From contig CANLSQ010000001.1 in NCBI GenBank assembly GCA_947493955.1, positions 1,860,001 through 1,924,000 on the forward strand: DNA of 64,000 nt. Reading direction: 5' to 3'. This stretch comes from an uncultured Sphingomonadaceae bacterium (lineage in GTDB: Bacteria > Pseudomonadota > Alphaproteobacteria > Sphingomonadales > Sphingomonadaceae). Below, piece by piece: positions 34,366-42,913 of this stretch. The first letter of the stretch is position 1, and each line of letters begins with the position of its first letter. Position numbers and translations under genes: made by a program. The notes below the pieces were generated by a model that saw nothing but the letters and a program-made list of their open reading frames with translations, was not told the origin of the DNA and did no database searches.

Positions 34366-35430
34366 TCAAGCTCTGGCCAAAATGGCCTTGGCAATGAAAC
34401 GGCGTGACAGGCGAACCGTCTGCTCTGGTTCGATTTGTGCCAGGCCTGCAAGAAACTGTCGCGCGCTTGCCGTCCAGTTAAAATGCGCGGCGCGCTTCAA
34501 ACAGTCTTCCGATCGCAAATGCTGTGCATCGGCAATGGCCCTATCAAGGCTTTCGGCCATTACGCCACTTTTTTCGGTCAGTATATCGACCGGCCCTGTG
34601 ACAGGAAAGGCCGCGACCGGCGTACCACATGCCAGCGCCTCTATGAGAACCAGTCCGAATGTGTCCGTTTTACTCGGGAACACAAAAACATCGGCTCCGG
34701 CATAACAACCGGCAAGCTCCCGCCCCGATTTCCGGCCCAGAAAATGTGCGTCGGGGTAACGCTCTCGCAAATCATCCAGCGCAGGGCCATCGCCAACAAC
34801 TACCCGGCTGCCCGGCTGATCTGTTTGCAAAAAAGCCTCGATATTCTTTTCAACGGCAACACGGCCGACATAGAGCTGGATCGGGCGCGGTAGATCATCG
34901 AATATTTTCGGAGCAGGCGCATCTGGTGAGAAATTGCCCAGATCGACACCACGGCTCCAATGATGCACTTGCGGCAAACGTTCTTTCACCAATTGCTGTC
35001 TGACGCTTTCAGTCGACACCATTATTGCCTGTGAAGCGCCATGAAACCAACGAATATACGGCCAGAAAACACGCGATGGCAAATGCGTGCGCTTGGCCAG
35101 ATATTCGGGAAACTGTGTATGATAGGCGGTTGTGAACGGACGTTTGTTCCGCCGGCACCAGCGCCGCGCGGAAAGGCATAAGGGTCCCTCTGTAGCCAAG
35201 TGTACGGCGTCAGCCTCAAAAGCTGCAATCCGCCGACCAACGCTTCGCGCGCGGGTCATTGCCAGACGGATTTCCGGATAGCTGGGGGCAGCGACTGAAC
35301 GATACTGGTCAGGCGAGATCACCAGCACCTCGTGCCCCCATTGGCGCAATATGCCGATAACCGTATCCAATGTACGAACAACTCCATTAACCTGAGGATG
35401 CCAGGCATCGGTTACCAGCGCGATTTTCAT
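34366..35430 (-). CDS. Family 4 glycosyltransferase
   Basis: 354 residues, GT-B fold. N-terminal MKIALVTDAWHPQVNGVVRT and TAYHTQFPEYLAKR match the glycosyltransferases that add sugars to diacylglycerol or phosphatidyl lipids (MgtA/SqdX-like group). C-terminal nucleotide-sugar half: QLYVGRVAVEKNIEAFL, VVVGDGPALDDLRERYP, FVFPSKTDTFGLVLIEALACGTP with the Glu pair (E-x7-E in modified form). Start overlaps the metallophosphoesterase stop by 4 nt. Glycolipid synthesis is the best guess. Confidence 0.9.
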   Translation of the reverse strand: MKIALVTDAWHPQVNGVVRTLDTVIGILRQWGHEVLVISPDQYRSVAAPSYPEIRLAMTRARSVGRRIAAFEADAVHLATEGPLCLSARRWCRRNKRPFTTAYHTQFPEYLAKRTHLPSRVFWPYIRWFHGASQAIMVSTESVRQQLVKERLPQVHHWSRGVDLGNFSPDAPAPKIFDDLPRPIQLYVGRVAVEKNIEAFLQTDQPGSRVVVGDGPALDDLRERYPDAHFLGRKSGRELAGCYAGADVFVFPSKTDTFGLVLIEALACGTPVAAFPVTGPVDILTEKSGVMAESLDRAIADAQHLRSEDCLKRAAHFNWTASARQFLAGLAQIEPEQTVRLSRRFIAKAILARA

Positions 35431-36344
35431 GCCGCCTGCTCCAGATTGCCCTTCACAGTTTTCAGATTCATCGGTTGGCTGCGCCTTGCCTCACGCGCCT
35501 TAATCTCGTCAGCCCAGTGGAGAATCTCCATGGTCCCGTCATCGCACTCAACCAGAGCCGTGCAACCCTCCACCCAGTCGCCATCGTTATAATATTCAAT
35601 GCCTTTGATCTCGCGCATCTCGGCAGTGTGAATGTGGCCGCAAACCACACCATCAACACCGCGATTGCCAGCAGCTTTGGCGACCAGCTCTTCAAAGCGT
35701 CCGATAAATTCAACCGCGTTTTTGACCTTGTGCTTGGCCACTTTGGACAGCGACCAATAAGGCAGACCCATGCGCCGGCGGAACTTGTTGACGAGCCAGT
35801 TGAGCCGCATCAATGTCGTGTAGGCGGCGTCACCGACAAAGGCGAGCCAGCGGTGCGCCAGCATTACCGTATCAAATTCATCACCATGCATGACCAAAAG
35901 CCGGCGACCATCGGCGGTTTCATGAATAGCATGCCGCCGGATTTCCACGCCGCCGAAATTCAGGCCGGTGAACTGCCGGAACATTTCATCATGGTTGCCA
36001 GGTATATAGACAATCCGAGTGTCCCGCTTGGCGCGTTTCAATATCCGCCAGATGATATCATTATGCCCATCCGGCCAGTAAAATTTCTTCTTCAGCCGCC
36101 AACCGTCGATGATATCCCCAACCAGGTAAAGCGTCTTGCTGTCGACATGGTCCAGAAAATCGATCAGCATATCGGCGTTGCAACCTCGGGTGCCAAGGTG
36201 AATGTCGGAAATCCAGATGGTTCGATATCGTGTCCGGTCCGCCGGGTTGACCCGTGGTTGCCGGGTCAGTCGCGCCTCATAGCGGTCTGCGTCCAGCAAC
36301 GGGATATCAGATGAAGAAATCGGCGGAAATTGTTTGGCCATCAT
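35427..36344 (-). CDS. Metallophosphoesterase, UDP-2,3-diacylglucosamine diphosphatase-like
   Basis: 305 residues from MMAKQFPPIS, selected because AGGAGTGCG precedes it. Calcineurin-type metal motifs: WISDIHLGTRG, LVGDIIDGW, YIPGNHDEMFR, LVMHGDEFD and GVVCGHIHTAEM. Resembles the LpxH superfamily branch that in alphaproteobacteria is found beside a glycosyltransferase, as here. Whether it performs the lipid A step or another phospho-substrate reaction is not settled by sequence. ATGA coupling to the glycosyltransferase. Confidence 0.88.
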   Translation of the reverse strand: MMAKQFPPISSSDIPLLDADRYEARLTRQPRVNPADRTRYRTIWISDIHLGTRGCNADMLIDFLDHVDSKTLYLVGDIIDGWRLKKKFYWPDGHNDIIWRILKRAKRDTRIVYIPGNHDEMFRQFTGLNFGGVEIRRHAIHETADGRRLLVMHGDEFDTVMLAHRWLAFVGDAAYTTLMRLNWLVNKFRRRMGLPYWSLSKVAKHKVKNAVEFIGRFEELVAKAAGNRGVDGVVCGHIHTAEMREIKGIEYYNDGDWVEGCTALVECDDGTMEILHWADEIKAREARRSQPMNLKTVKGNLEQAA

Positions 36345-36451
36345 CGCACTCCTATGGAAGCTATCCATAGAGCCAGCCTATAACCTGCCAATATGACAGG
36401 ATGATTCCCGTTTTGTGACCTTTTGTTTACAGAAACTGGCCGATTTTTACT

Positions 36452-36874
36452 CTAATACCCCAGATAGTGACGCAATCGATCCTGCAAATGCGGTACGGCC
36501 TGACTGCTTTCCAGAAAGTCTGTAACCGCCATGAGCCGCCAGTGCTGCCCTTCATCACCGAAGACAATGGCATCCACCTGGCTGGAAGAGAGTTGACCGG
36601 CAAAAAACAGCGCTCTTCGGCTGTTTCCACCCCGCCAGTTCTCGTAATTCTGGACATAGTCAAGCGCGGCAATATCGACCATTATGCCGAATTCTTCAAA
36701 GGTTTCCCGGACAATACACTCTGCGCCGCTTTCCCCGTTTTCGCGGCCGCCTCCGGGCAAATCCCACATATCCGGAAAGGGAATATCGGGATTGTCATCT
36801 CGGCGATAGACGAGCAGTTTATCATCGACAAACAGCGCCGCCTTTGCGCCGTGAAAGTCGATATTCTCGTCCAT
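36452..36874 (-). CDS. NUDIX hydrolase
   Basis: 140 residues with a full Nudix box: GGGRENGESGAEC then IVRETFEEFGI (G-x5-E-x7-R-E-x2-E-E-x-G-I). Hydrolyses a nucleoside diphosphate linked to some other group. Small, no extra domain. The quinone oxidoreductase gene ends 3 bp upstream of its start, so both are likely on one transcript. Confidence 0.93.
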   Translation of the reverse strand: MDENIDFHGAKAALFVDDKLLVYRRDDNPDIPFPDMWDLPGGGRENGESGAECIVRETFEEFGIMVDIAALDYVQNYENWRGGNSRRALFFAGQLSSSQVDAIVFGDEGQHWRLMAVTDFLESSQAVPHLQDRLRHYLGY

Positions 36875-36877
36875 CCG

Positions 36878-37888
36878 TTATTCCACTTTCAAAATAATTT
36901 TCCCGATATGATCGCCGGCTTCCATATGTGCATGTGCCTTGGCGGCATCGGCAAGCGCGAATGTTTCATCCATTACCGGCTTCAACTTACCCGCCTCAAT
37001 ATCCGGCCAGACATAACGGTAAAGTTCATCGGCCAACAGCGCCTTGCGATCAGCCGATTGCGGGCGCAATGTTGATCCGGTCAGGGTCAATCGCTTCATC
37101 ATGACCTGCGCCATGTTCAAGGTGGCTGTCATGCCGCCCTGTACGGCGATTGTGACATGCCGGCCGTCTTCCTTCAGACAGTTGAGGTTACGCGGGACAT
37201 AGTCACCGGCAACCATATCAAGAACCACTTCCACGCCCTGTCCGCCGGTGATCTTCTTGATTTCTTCCACAAAATCCTGGCTTTTATAATTGATGGCGTG
37301 GTCCGCACCGATGGTCTTTGCGGCTGTGCATTTCTGATCGGAACCACAAGTAACAATCACATTCAACCCAAACAGTTTACCCAGCATGATCGCCATAGTA
37401 CCGATCCCGCTGGTGCCTCCGTGGACCAATACTGTTTCATCTTCCCGCGCAAAGCCACGGTTGAACAGATTGCTCCACACAGTGAACAATGTTTCCGGCA
37501 AGGCCGCCGCCTCTTCCATGGTCAGGCTGTCCGGAACGGGAAGGCACTGTCCCACAGGAGCCACACAGAATTCTGCATAGCCGCCGCCATTGGTCAAAGC
37601 GCATATCTTGCGCCCCATCCACTCCGGCTCCACGCCTTGGCCCAGTGCAACAACGACACCGGATACTTCCAGACCCGGCAGCGGAGATGCGCCTGGAGGA
37701 GCCGGATAGAGCCCCATACGCTGAACCACATCTGGGCGGTTCACACCGGCCGCCGCAACTTTGATCAAAACTTCGCCAGCGGCAGGCTGTGGAACGGCCA
37801 TTGTTTCCGGCTTCAAAACATCCGGCCCGCCTGGTTCACTGATCGCTACCGCTATCATTTCCGTCTGCAAAACTTCTGATACTGTCAT
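36878..37888 (-). CDS. NAD(P)H quinone oxidoreductase, PIG3/zeta-crystallin type
   Basis: 336 residues from MTVSEVLQTEMIAVAISEPG; a start at residue 11 (MIAVAISEPGG) would give the family's typical 326. Zinc-free MDR fold: GVNRPDVVQRMGLYPAPPGASPLPGLEVSG, AALPETLFTVWSNLF, VLVHGGTSGIGTMAIML (NADPH motif), and LTGSTLRPQ near the end. Reduces quinones or enals. The open frame continues upstream but lacks coding character and runs antisense to the DUF1192 gene. Confidence 0.92.
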   Translation of the reverse strand: MTVSEVLQTEMIAVAISEPGGPDVLKPETMAVPQPAAGEVLIKVAAAGVNRPDVVQRMGLYPAPPGASPLPGLEVSGVVVALGQGVEPEWMGRKICALTNGGGYAEFCVAPVGQCLPVPDSLTMEEAAALPETLFTVWSNLFNRGFAREDETVLVHGGTSGIGTMAIMLGKLFGLNVIVTCGSDQKCTAAKTIGADHAINYKSQDFVEEIKKITGGQGVEVVLDMVAGDYVPRNLNCLKEDGRHVTIAVQGGMTATLNMAQVMMKRLTLTGSTLRPQSADRKALLADELYRYVWPDIEAGKLKPVMDETFALADAAKAHAHMEAGDHIGKIILKVE

Positions 37889-38016
37889 GGCTGCCCCAAA
37901 TCTCCCCAAAAACGCGTAAATGGCAGGCGCTTTTTCTCTGATGACCTTATTGACAGCAAAGCCGTGCGGGTCAACATTGCCGAGGCAAATGGCCGAAAAA
38001 GATGGGATATTTTCAT

Positions 38017-38217
38017 ATGAATGATGACGATGATCTGCCGCGCAGCGCAAATGATCCACTCATCCTGCTGATAAAACAGGACCTGGACCCATTTTCTGTG
38101 GATGAGCTTGAGAAGCGGATATCTACGCTGAAAACAGAAATAAGCCGCTGTGAAGCCAAGAAAAGCTTTGCCGTGTCACATCGTGCGAGTGCCGACAGCC
38201 TGTTTAAAAAAACGTAA
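38017..38217 (+). CDS. DUF1192 small protein
   Basis: 66 residues: MNDDDDLPRSANDPLILLIKQDLDPFSVDELEKRI, followed by a predicted coiled coil (ISTLKTEISRCEAKKSF) and the conserved ending HRASADSLFKK. All are hallmarks of DUF1192, a family of short alphaproteobacterial proteins of unknown role. The internal ATG is preferred over one five codons earlier because the acidic MxDDDDLP start is conserved. Divergent from the quinone oxidoreductase. Confidence 0.9.
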   Translation: MNDDDDLPRSANDPLILLIKQDLDPFSVDELEKRISTLKTEISRCEAKKSFAVSHRASADSLFKKT

Positions 38218-38480
38218 ATTCCGGTTCCTGGTAAGGATTTGTTAACCCTATATCTTAATATTCAGATTTAATTTGATCCGGCTTGAACCGTTTAGGAGAA
38301 GAGATCAGGAAATACGCTCTACCTTGGCTACATGCTTGCCATTCTCTGGATATGCCCTTGATGTTTTTTGGGTTGCGCATAGATTAAGAAGGAAGCCAAA
38401 AGGTTAAGGTCAGGGCAACACCGGACCGCATAGGCTTTCAGCTAACGGGACATTCCATCGTCCCTTCTAGGAGTATATAT

Positions 38481-40805
38481 ATGCCTTCATTCGCAGAATC
38501 ACTGGAAAAGACCCTACATCAGGCGCTGAAAAATGCTGCTGATCGGTCTCATGAATATGCGACACTGGAACATCTGCTGCTGGCATTGATTGACGATGGT
38601 GATGCCTCGCAAGTGATGAACGCATGCGGAGTGGATCTGGGCGAGCTTGAAGACGCGGTGGTTCTGTATCTCGACAGCGAACTGGATTCCCTGAAGGTAG
38701 AAAAATCCATCGACCCCTCTCCGACATCCGGTTTCCAGCGGGTTGTCCAGCGTGCAATCCTGCATGTGCAGTCGTCCGGCAAAGATGAAGTGACCGGCGC
38801 GAACGTGCTTGTCGCATTGTTCTCTGAACGAGAGAGCTATGCCGTTTATTTCCTCCAGCAACAGGATATGAGCCGGTTGGATGCCGTCAGCTTTATCAGC
38901 CACGGCGTTGGAAAGGGCGGGCAATCAATTGATCCGGCCGAACTGTCCGGCAGCGAAGAGAGTGACGAGAAAAAAGAGGCGAAAAACAAAAAAGAAACCG
39001 CGCTTGACCAGTTTACCGTCAATTTGAACCAGAAAGCCAAGGATGGCCGGATTGATCCGCTTATCGGACGTCAGGCCGAGGTTGATCGTACCGTGCAAAT
39101 TCTTTGCCGCCGGTCCAAGAACAACCCGCTTTATGTCGGCGAACCCGGCGTGGGTAAAACCGCCATCGCAGAGGGCTTGGCCCTGCGGATCGTCGAGGAA
39201 AGCGTTCCAGACGTATTGAAGCCAGCAATTATCTATTCGCTTGATATGGGATCCTTGCTGGCCGGTACTCGCTATCGCGGTGATTTTGAAGAACGGCTGA
39301 AGCAGGTTGTTTCAGAACTGGAAAAAATGCCGGATGCGATCTTGTTTATCGATGAGATTCACACGGTCATTGGTGCTGGCGCGACCAGTGGCGGCGCAAT
39401 GGATGCATCCAACTTGCTGAAGCCGGCTTTGTCCGGCGGTATTATCCGTTGCATCGGATCAACCACCTACAAAGAATTCCGAAATCATTTTGAAAAAGAT
39501 CGCGCCCTGCTGCGCCGATTCCAGAAAATTGATGTCAATGAACCTAGCGTTGAAGATACAATAAAAATCCTCGCCGGGCTGCGCGGTGCTTTTGAAGAGC
39601 ATCACAAGGTGCGTTACGCACCGGACGCCCTGAAATCAGCGGTGGAACTTTCAACCCGTTATATCAATGACCGCAAGTTGCCCGACAAAGCGATCGACGT
39701 GATCGACGAGGTCGGCGCGATGCAAATGCTGTTGCCGCCTTCGCGTCGCAAGAAAATGATCACGACCAAGGATATTGAAGCGGTTATCGCGACGATGGCG
39801 CGCATCCCGCCCAAATCCGTATCGAAAGATGACAAGAAGACGCTCGAAAATCTCGACAAAGACCTCAAGCGTGTTGTCTTTGGTCAGAATGCAGCGATTG
39901 AAAAGCTGTCGAGCGCAATCAAACTGTCTCGTGCCGGCCTGCGTGAACCGAACAAGCCAATCGGCAATTATCTGTTCTCCGGACCTACCGGCGTTGGCAA
40001 GACCGAAGTTGCCCGGCAGTTGTCTTCGATCATGGGCATTCCGCTCAAGCGTTTTGACATGTCCGAATATATGGAGCGCCACAGTGTCTCTCGCCTGATC
40101 GGTGCACCTCCGGGCTATGTCGGCTATGACCAAGGAGGTCTGCTGACCGATGCTGTCGATCAGAACCCGCATTGTGTGTTGCTGCTCGACGAGATTGAAA
40201 AAGCCCATCCTGACCTTTTCAACATTCTCTTGCAGGTCATGGACAACGGCAAGCTGACCGACCATCATGGCAAGACTGTTGATTTCCGGAATGTCATTCT
40301 CATCATGACCACCAATGCCGGTGCGTCAGACATGGCAAAAGAAGGCATCGGCTTTGGCAATGTGTCCAAGGAAGATGCTGGCGATGAAGCGGTGAAGAAA
40401 ATGTTCACCCCTGAGTTCCGCAACCGCCTGGATGCGATTGTGCCCTTTGCTTATCTGCCGCCAGAAGTCGTGGCGCGGGTCGTCGAGAAATTCATCCTTG
40501 AACTGGAACTGCAGCTGGCAGATCAGAATGTTCATATCACTCTCGATGATGATGCCCAGAAATGGCTCACCGAACGCGGCTATGACAAACTCTATGGCGC
40601 GCGCCCAATGGGCCGCCTCATTCAAGAGAAGATCAAGCAGCCACTGGCCGAAGAATTGCTGTTCGGCAAATTGGTCAATGGCGGCGAGGTCAAGGTGCAT
40701 CTGAAGGACAACGAGCTGACCTTTGAGGTCACGCCATCTGCGCCCTCAGCAAAGAAAAAGAAGAAACCGGCGCCTAAGAAAAAGACGCCGACCAAGAACA
40801 AGTAA
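38481..40805 (+). CDS. clpA: ClpA, ATPase subunit of the ClpAP protease
   Basis: 774 residues. Clp N-domain (about 1-145), D1 AAA module with GEPGVGKTAIAEG and LFIDEIHTVIGAG, D2 with SGPTGVGKTEVARQL and VLLLDEIEKAHPDLFN, then the C-terminal D2-small domain. Unfolds substrates for ClpP. The tail is strongly basic (KKKKKPAPKKKTPTKNK), longer and more Lys-rich than usual. The adaptor gene clpS, often next to clpA, is not present within the 260 bp upstream. Ribosome site TAGGAGTATATAT. Confidence 0.97.
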   Translation: MPSFAESLEKTLHQALKNAADRSHEYATLEHLLLALIDDGDASQVMNACGVDLGELEDAVVLYLDSELDSLKVEKSIDPSPTSGFQRVVQRAILHVQSSGKDEVTGANVLVALFSERESYAVYFLQQQDMSRLDAVSFISHGVGKGGQSIDPAELSGSEESDEKKEAKNKKETALDQFTVNLNQKAKDGRIDPLIGRQAEVDRTVQILCRRSKNNPLYVGEPGVGKTAIAEGLALRIVEESVPDVLKPAIIYSLDMGSLLAGTRYRGDFEERLKQVVSELEKMPDAILFIDEIHTVIGAGATSGGAMDASNLLKPALSGGIIRCIGSTTYKEFRNHFEKDRALLRRFQKIDVNEPSVEDTIKILAGLRGAFEEHHKVRYAPDALKSAVELSTRYINDRKLPDKAIDVIDEVGAMQMLLPPSRRKKMITTKDIEAVIATMARIPPKSVSKDDKKTLENLDKDLKRVVFGQNAAIEKLSSAIKLSRAGLREPNKPIGNYLFSGPTGVGKTEVARQLSSIMGIPLKRFDMSEYMERHSVSRLIGAPPGYVGYDQGGLLTDAVDQNPHCVLLLDEIEKAHPDLFNILLQVMDNGKLTDHHGKTVDFRNVILIMTTNAGASDMAKEGIGFGNVSKEDAGDEAVKKMFTPEFRNRLDAIVPFAYLPPEVVARVVEKFILELELQLADQNVHITLDDDAQKWLTERGYDKLYGARPMGRLIQEKIKQPLAEELLFGKLVNGGEVKVHLKDNELTFEVTPSAPSAKKKKKPAPKKKTPTKNK

Positions 40806-40845
40806 TTACACTGAAAAGCAGGCTCACCGTCTGCTGCCCAAAAAC

Positions 40846-40881
40846 AAAAAGCGGCGTGACTGGTCTCACGCCGCTTTTTTT
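40846..40881 (+). terminator. Rho-independent terminator of clpA
   Basis: Stem AAAAAGCGGCGTGA / TCACGCCGCTTTTT with a short loop and a run of seven T, about 40 bp after the clpA stop codon. It isolates clpA from the DUF1428 gene. Confidence 0.92.
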
Positions 40882-40909
40882 GTGCGCGCGTGATTAGAAA
40901 GCTCAAATT

Positions 40910-40918
40910 TGCTATATT
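40910..40918 (+). promoter_or_regulatory. Extended -10 like element upstream of the double DUF1428 gene
   Basis: TGCTATATT within CAAATTTGCTATATTC, 20 bp before the start codon. A near copy occurs upstream of the GST gene (42876-42884, TGCTATGAT). No good -35 hexamer is seen at the usual distance. A shared promoter is inference. Confidence 0.35.
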
Positions 40919-40937
40919 CGGGTTGAGGAGAGAGAAA

Positions 40938-41663
40938 ATGAGTTATTTTCAAGGATTCATCATTCCGGTTCCCGAAGCCAATAAGGCAGCCTATTTAAAA
41001 ATGGCGCAAGAGTCCGTGCCGCTCTTTACCGATTATGGGGCCCGGCGGATTGTCGAGTGCTGGGGATCCGACGTTCCGCGAGGCGAACTTACCGATATGT
41101 ACGGAGCGGTAGACGCCGAAAAGGGTGAGAATATTGTCTTCTCATGGATAGATTGGGGGACAAAGGAAGATTATTATAAGGCTCATCAGGACATGAAGAG
41201 TGATGAACGGATGGAAGGGCCCTCAGAAATGCCGTTTGATGGCATGCGGATGATCTATTCAGGCTTTGAAACAGTTGGTGAACGGGGGACCAGCGGCCCG
41301 GCAGGCTATGTTCAGGCCTATGTCGCCCCTGTCCCTAAAGAGAAACGCCAAGCCTTTGCCGATATGTGCGAGACGATGCGCGGTCTGGCAATTGACAATG
41401 GAGCCTTGCGCGCGGCCGATGGCTGGGCAGCGGGGATACAAAACGGCGAGGTTACCGATTTCAAGCGCGCGGTTCAGGCAAAAGCCGGCGAAGCTATCGC
41501 TTTCGGTTATGCGGAATGGCCGTCCAAAGAGGCGTTCGAGACCGGTGCAGAAAAAATGCGTGAAGACAAACGCATGCCTGCTCCGGGCGCAGAAATGCCA
41601 ATGGATGGGAAACGTTTAATCTATGGTGGATTTGAGATCCTTCTCGACACTGACAGTCAATAA
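40938..41663 (+). CDS. Double DUF1428 protein
   Basis: 241 residues formed by two consecutive DUF1428 units (about 1-117 and 122-236), each a dimeric alpha/beta-barrel-like fold. Matching marks are YFQGFIIPVPEANKAAYLKMA and YVQAYVAPVPKEKRQAFADMC at the starts, and FDGMRMIYSGFE and MDGKRLIYGGFE at the ends. Ribosome site GGAGAGAGAAA. DUF1428 proteins are usually single-domain; function unknown. Heads a same-strand run with VOC, WYL regulator and GST genes. Confidence 0.9.
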   Translation: MSYFQGFIIPVPEANKAAYLKMAQESVPLFTDYGARRIVECWGSDVPRGELTDMYGAVDAEKGENIVFSWIDWGTKEDYYKAHQDMKSDERMEGPSEMPFDGMRMIYSGFETVGERGTSGPAGYVQAYVAPVPKEKRQAFADMCETMRGLAIDNGALRAADGWAAGIQNGEVTDFKRAVQAKAGEAIAFGYAEWPSKEAFETGAEKMREDKRMPAPGAEMPMDGKRLIYGGFEILLDTDSQ

Positions 41664-41679
41664 AAGAAAAATGATTGAA

Positions 41680-41707
41680 CCCTCCTGACAATATGCTGTC
41701 AGGAGGG
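41680..41707. promoter_or_regulatory. 11-bp perfect inverted repeat between the DUF1428 and VOC genes
   Basis: CCCTCCTGACA-ATATGC-TGTCAGGAGGG, perfectly paired, loop of 6, no T-run on either strand. It starts 16 bp after the DUF1428 stop and ends 46 bp before the VOC start. It could be a transcript stability hairpin, a weak terminator or an operator for the nearby WYL regulator. Confidence 0.5.
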
Positions 41708-41753
41708 CTATGGCATAGCGAACTTGTCCCCAACAACGAAGAGGAGCAAGTTA

Positions 41754-42125
41754 ATGACCAAAGCAAAAAATAACCGTCTTGTCTGGACCGAAATTCCCGT
41801 CACCAATCTGGAAAGGGCAGCCAACTTTTATGAAACGCTACTGGAAGCCCCGCTCACCAAGAATGAAGCGGGTCCGCAACCGATCATGATGTTGCCCTAT
41901 GAAGGCGAAAACGCCTCATCTGGCCATCTGTACGAAGGAAAGCCGGCAACCGAGGGTGATGGAATTACTGCACATCTCGCGGTCGATGGCTATCTTGACG
42001 ATGCCATGGAGCGCGTGAAGAAAGGCGGCGGCGAAGTCGTATCGGATGTCATTCTGATCCCGGCCGGTTCTTTCTTCTATGCCAAGGATACCGAGGGCAA
42101 TTCGCTCGGTATTTTCAAAAACTAG
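41754..42125 (+). CDS. VOC-family protein
   Basis: 123 residues starting at MTKAKNNRLVWTEIPVTNLE, with GAGGAGCAAGTTA as ribosome site. One VOC unit: LVWTEIPVTNLERAANFYETLL, then a hydrophobic second half ending DTEGNSLGIFKN. The first ligand position (usually His) is Glu in WTEIPV and the last is unclear, so metal-dependent catalysis is doubtful; such proteins are often called glyoxalase-like. The regulator gene starts 2 bp after its stop, so one transcript is likely. Confidence 0.88.
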   Translation: MTKAKNNRLVWTEIPVTNLERAANFYETLLEAPLTKNEAGPQPIMMLPYEGENASSGHLYEGKPATEGDGITAHLAVDGYLDDAMERVKKGGGEVVSDVILIPAGSFFYAKDTEGNSLGIFKN

Positions 42126-42127
42126 AT

Positions 42128-42820
42128 ATGCGCAGAGCCGACCGCCTCTTCCAGATTGTGCAATATCTGCGCGGCGGTCGGCTTGTCACCGCGGCCATGC
42201 TGGCCGAGCGGCTGGAAGTGTCCGAGCGCACCATTTACCGCGACATTGCCGATTTACAGTCCACTGGTGTCCCTATCGATGGCGAAGCCGGTATCGGCTA
42301 TATTATGCGCAGCGGCTTTGATCTGCCGCCGTTGATGTTCACGCGCGAGGAAATTGTCGCTCTTGTCACTGGCGCCCGTATGGTGCGCGCCTGGGGCGGC
42401 ACCGCGATGAGAACAGCGGCAGAAGAGTCGTTGGTGAAGATCGAAACGGTATTGCCGGAAAAGGAACGCGACCAGGTCGGTGGCACCAAGATATTCGCTC
42501 CCGAAATGGGTATCGGCGAGCAAACCAGAGATGTGATTGATCTGTGTGAAGCCGCCATTGATGCCCGCGATATCCTATCCTTTGACTATCGTGATGAGGA
42601 AGGCGCAGCGACCAGCCGGAATGTTCAACCACTGGGCCTATGGTTCTGGGGAAAGACATGGACATTGGTGGCCTGGTGCGAGTTGCGCGATGATTTTCGC
42701 ATGTTCCGCCTGGACCGCATGGAAAGACTGGGCAAGACCGGAAAGACCTTCACGCCCGCACCGGAACGCTCGCTGGCTGAAATTCTTCGTCAGATCGAAG
42801 GAAAATATGGAAGGCAATAG
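42128..42820 (+). CDS. YafY-type transcriptional regulator with WYL domain
   Basis: 230 residues. N-terminal winged helix (MRRADRLFQIVQYLRGGRLVTAAMLAERL... VSERTIYRDIADLQ, about 1-60), then a WYL domain (about 135-205: DILSFDYRDEEG, RNVQPLGLWFWGKTWTLVAWC, FRMFRLDRME). WYL regulators sense small ligands or nucleic acids. It is co-directional with the VOC gene and probably controls this small cluster, including its own promoter; the exact ligand is unknown. Confidence 0.92.
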   Translation: MRRADRLFQIVQYLRGGRLVTAAMLAERLEVSERTIYRDIADLQSTGVPIDGEAGIGYIMRSGFDLPPLMFTREEIVALVTGARMVRAWGGTAMRTAAEESLVKIETVLPEKERDQVGGTKIFAPEMGIGEQTRDVIDLCEAAIDARDILSFDYRDEEGAATSRNVQPLGLWFWGKTWTLVAWCELRDDFRMFRLDRMERLGKTGKTFTPAPERSLAEILRQIEGKYGRQ

Positions 42821-42913
42821 CGTCGGCGAAAGACGTCAGTTTAAATAAGTGCCAACTGTAAAACATCTATCAATTTGCTATGATTTTAATCCTCGACACT
42901 ACAGGAGTAGATA

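Noticed and set aside
37889-38059. 57-codon N-terminal extension of the quinone oxidoreductase
   Set aside because: No similarity to the family, overlaps the divergent DUF1192 gene and lacks a ribosome site.
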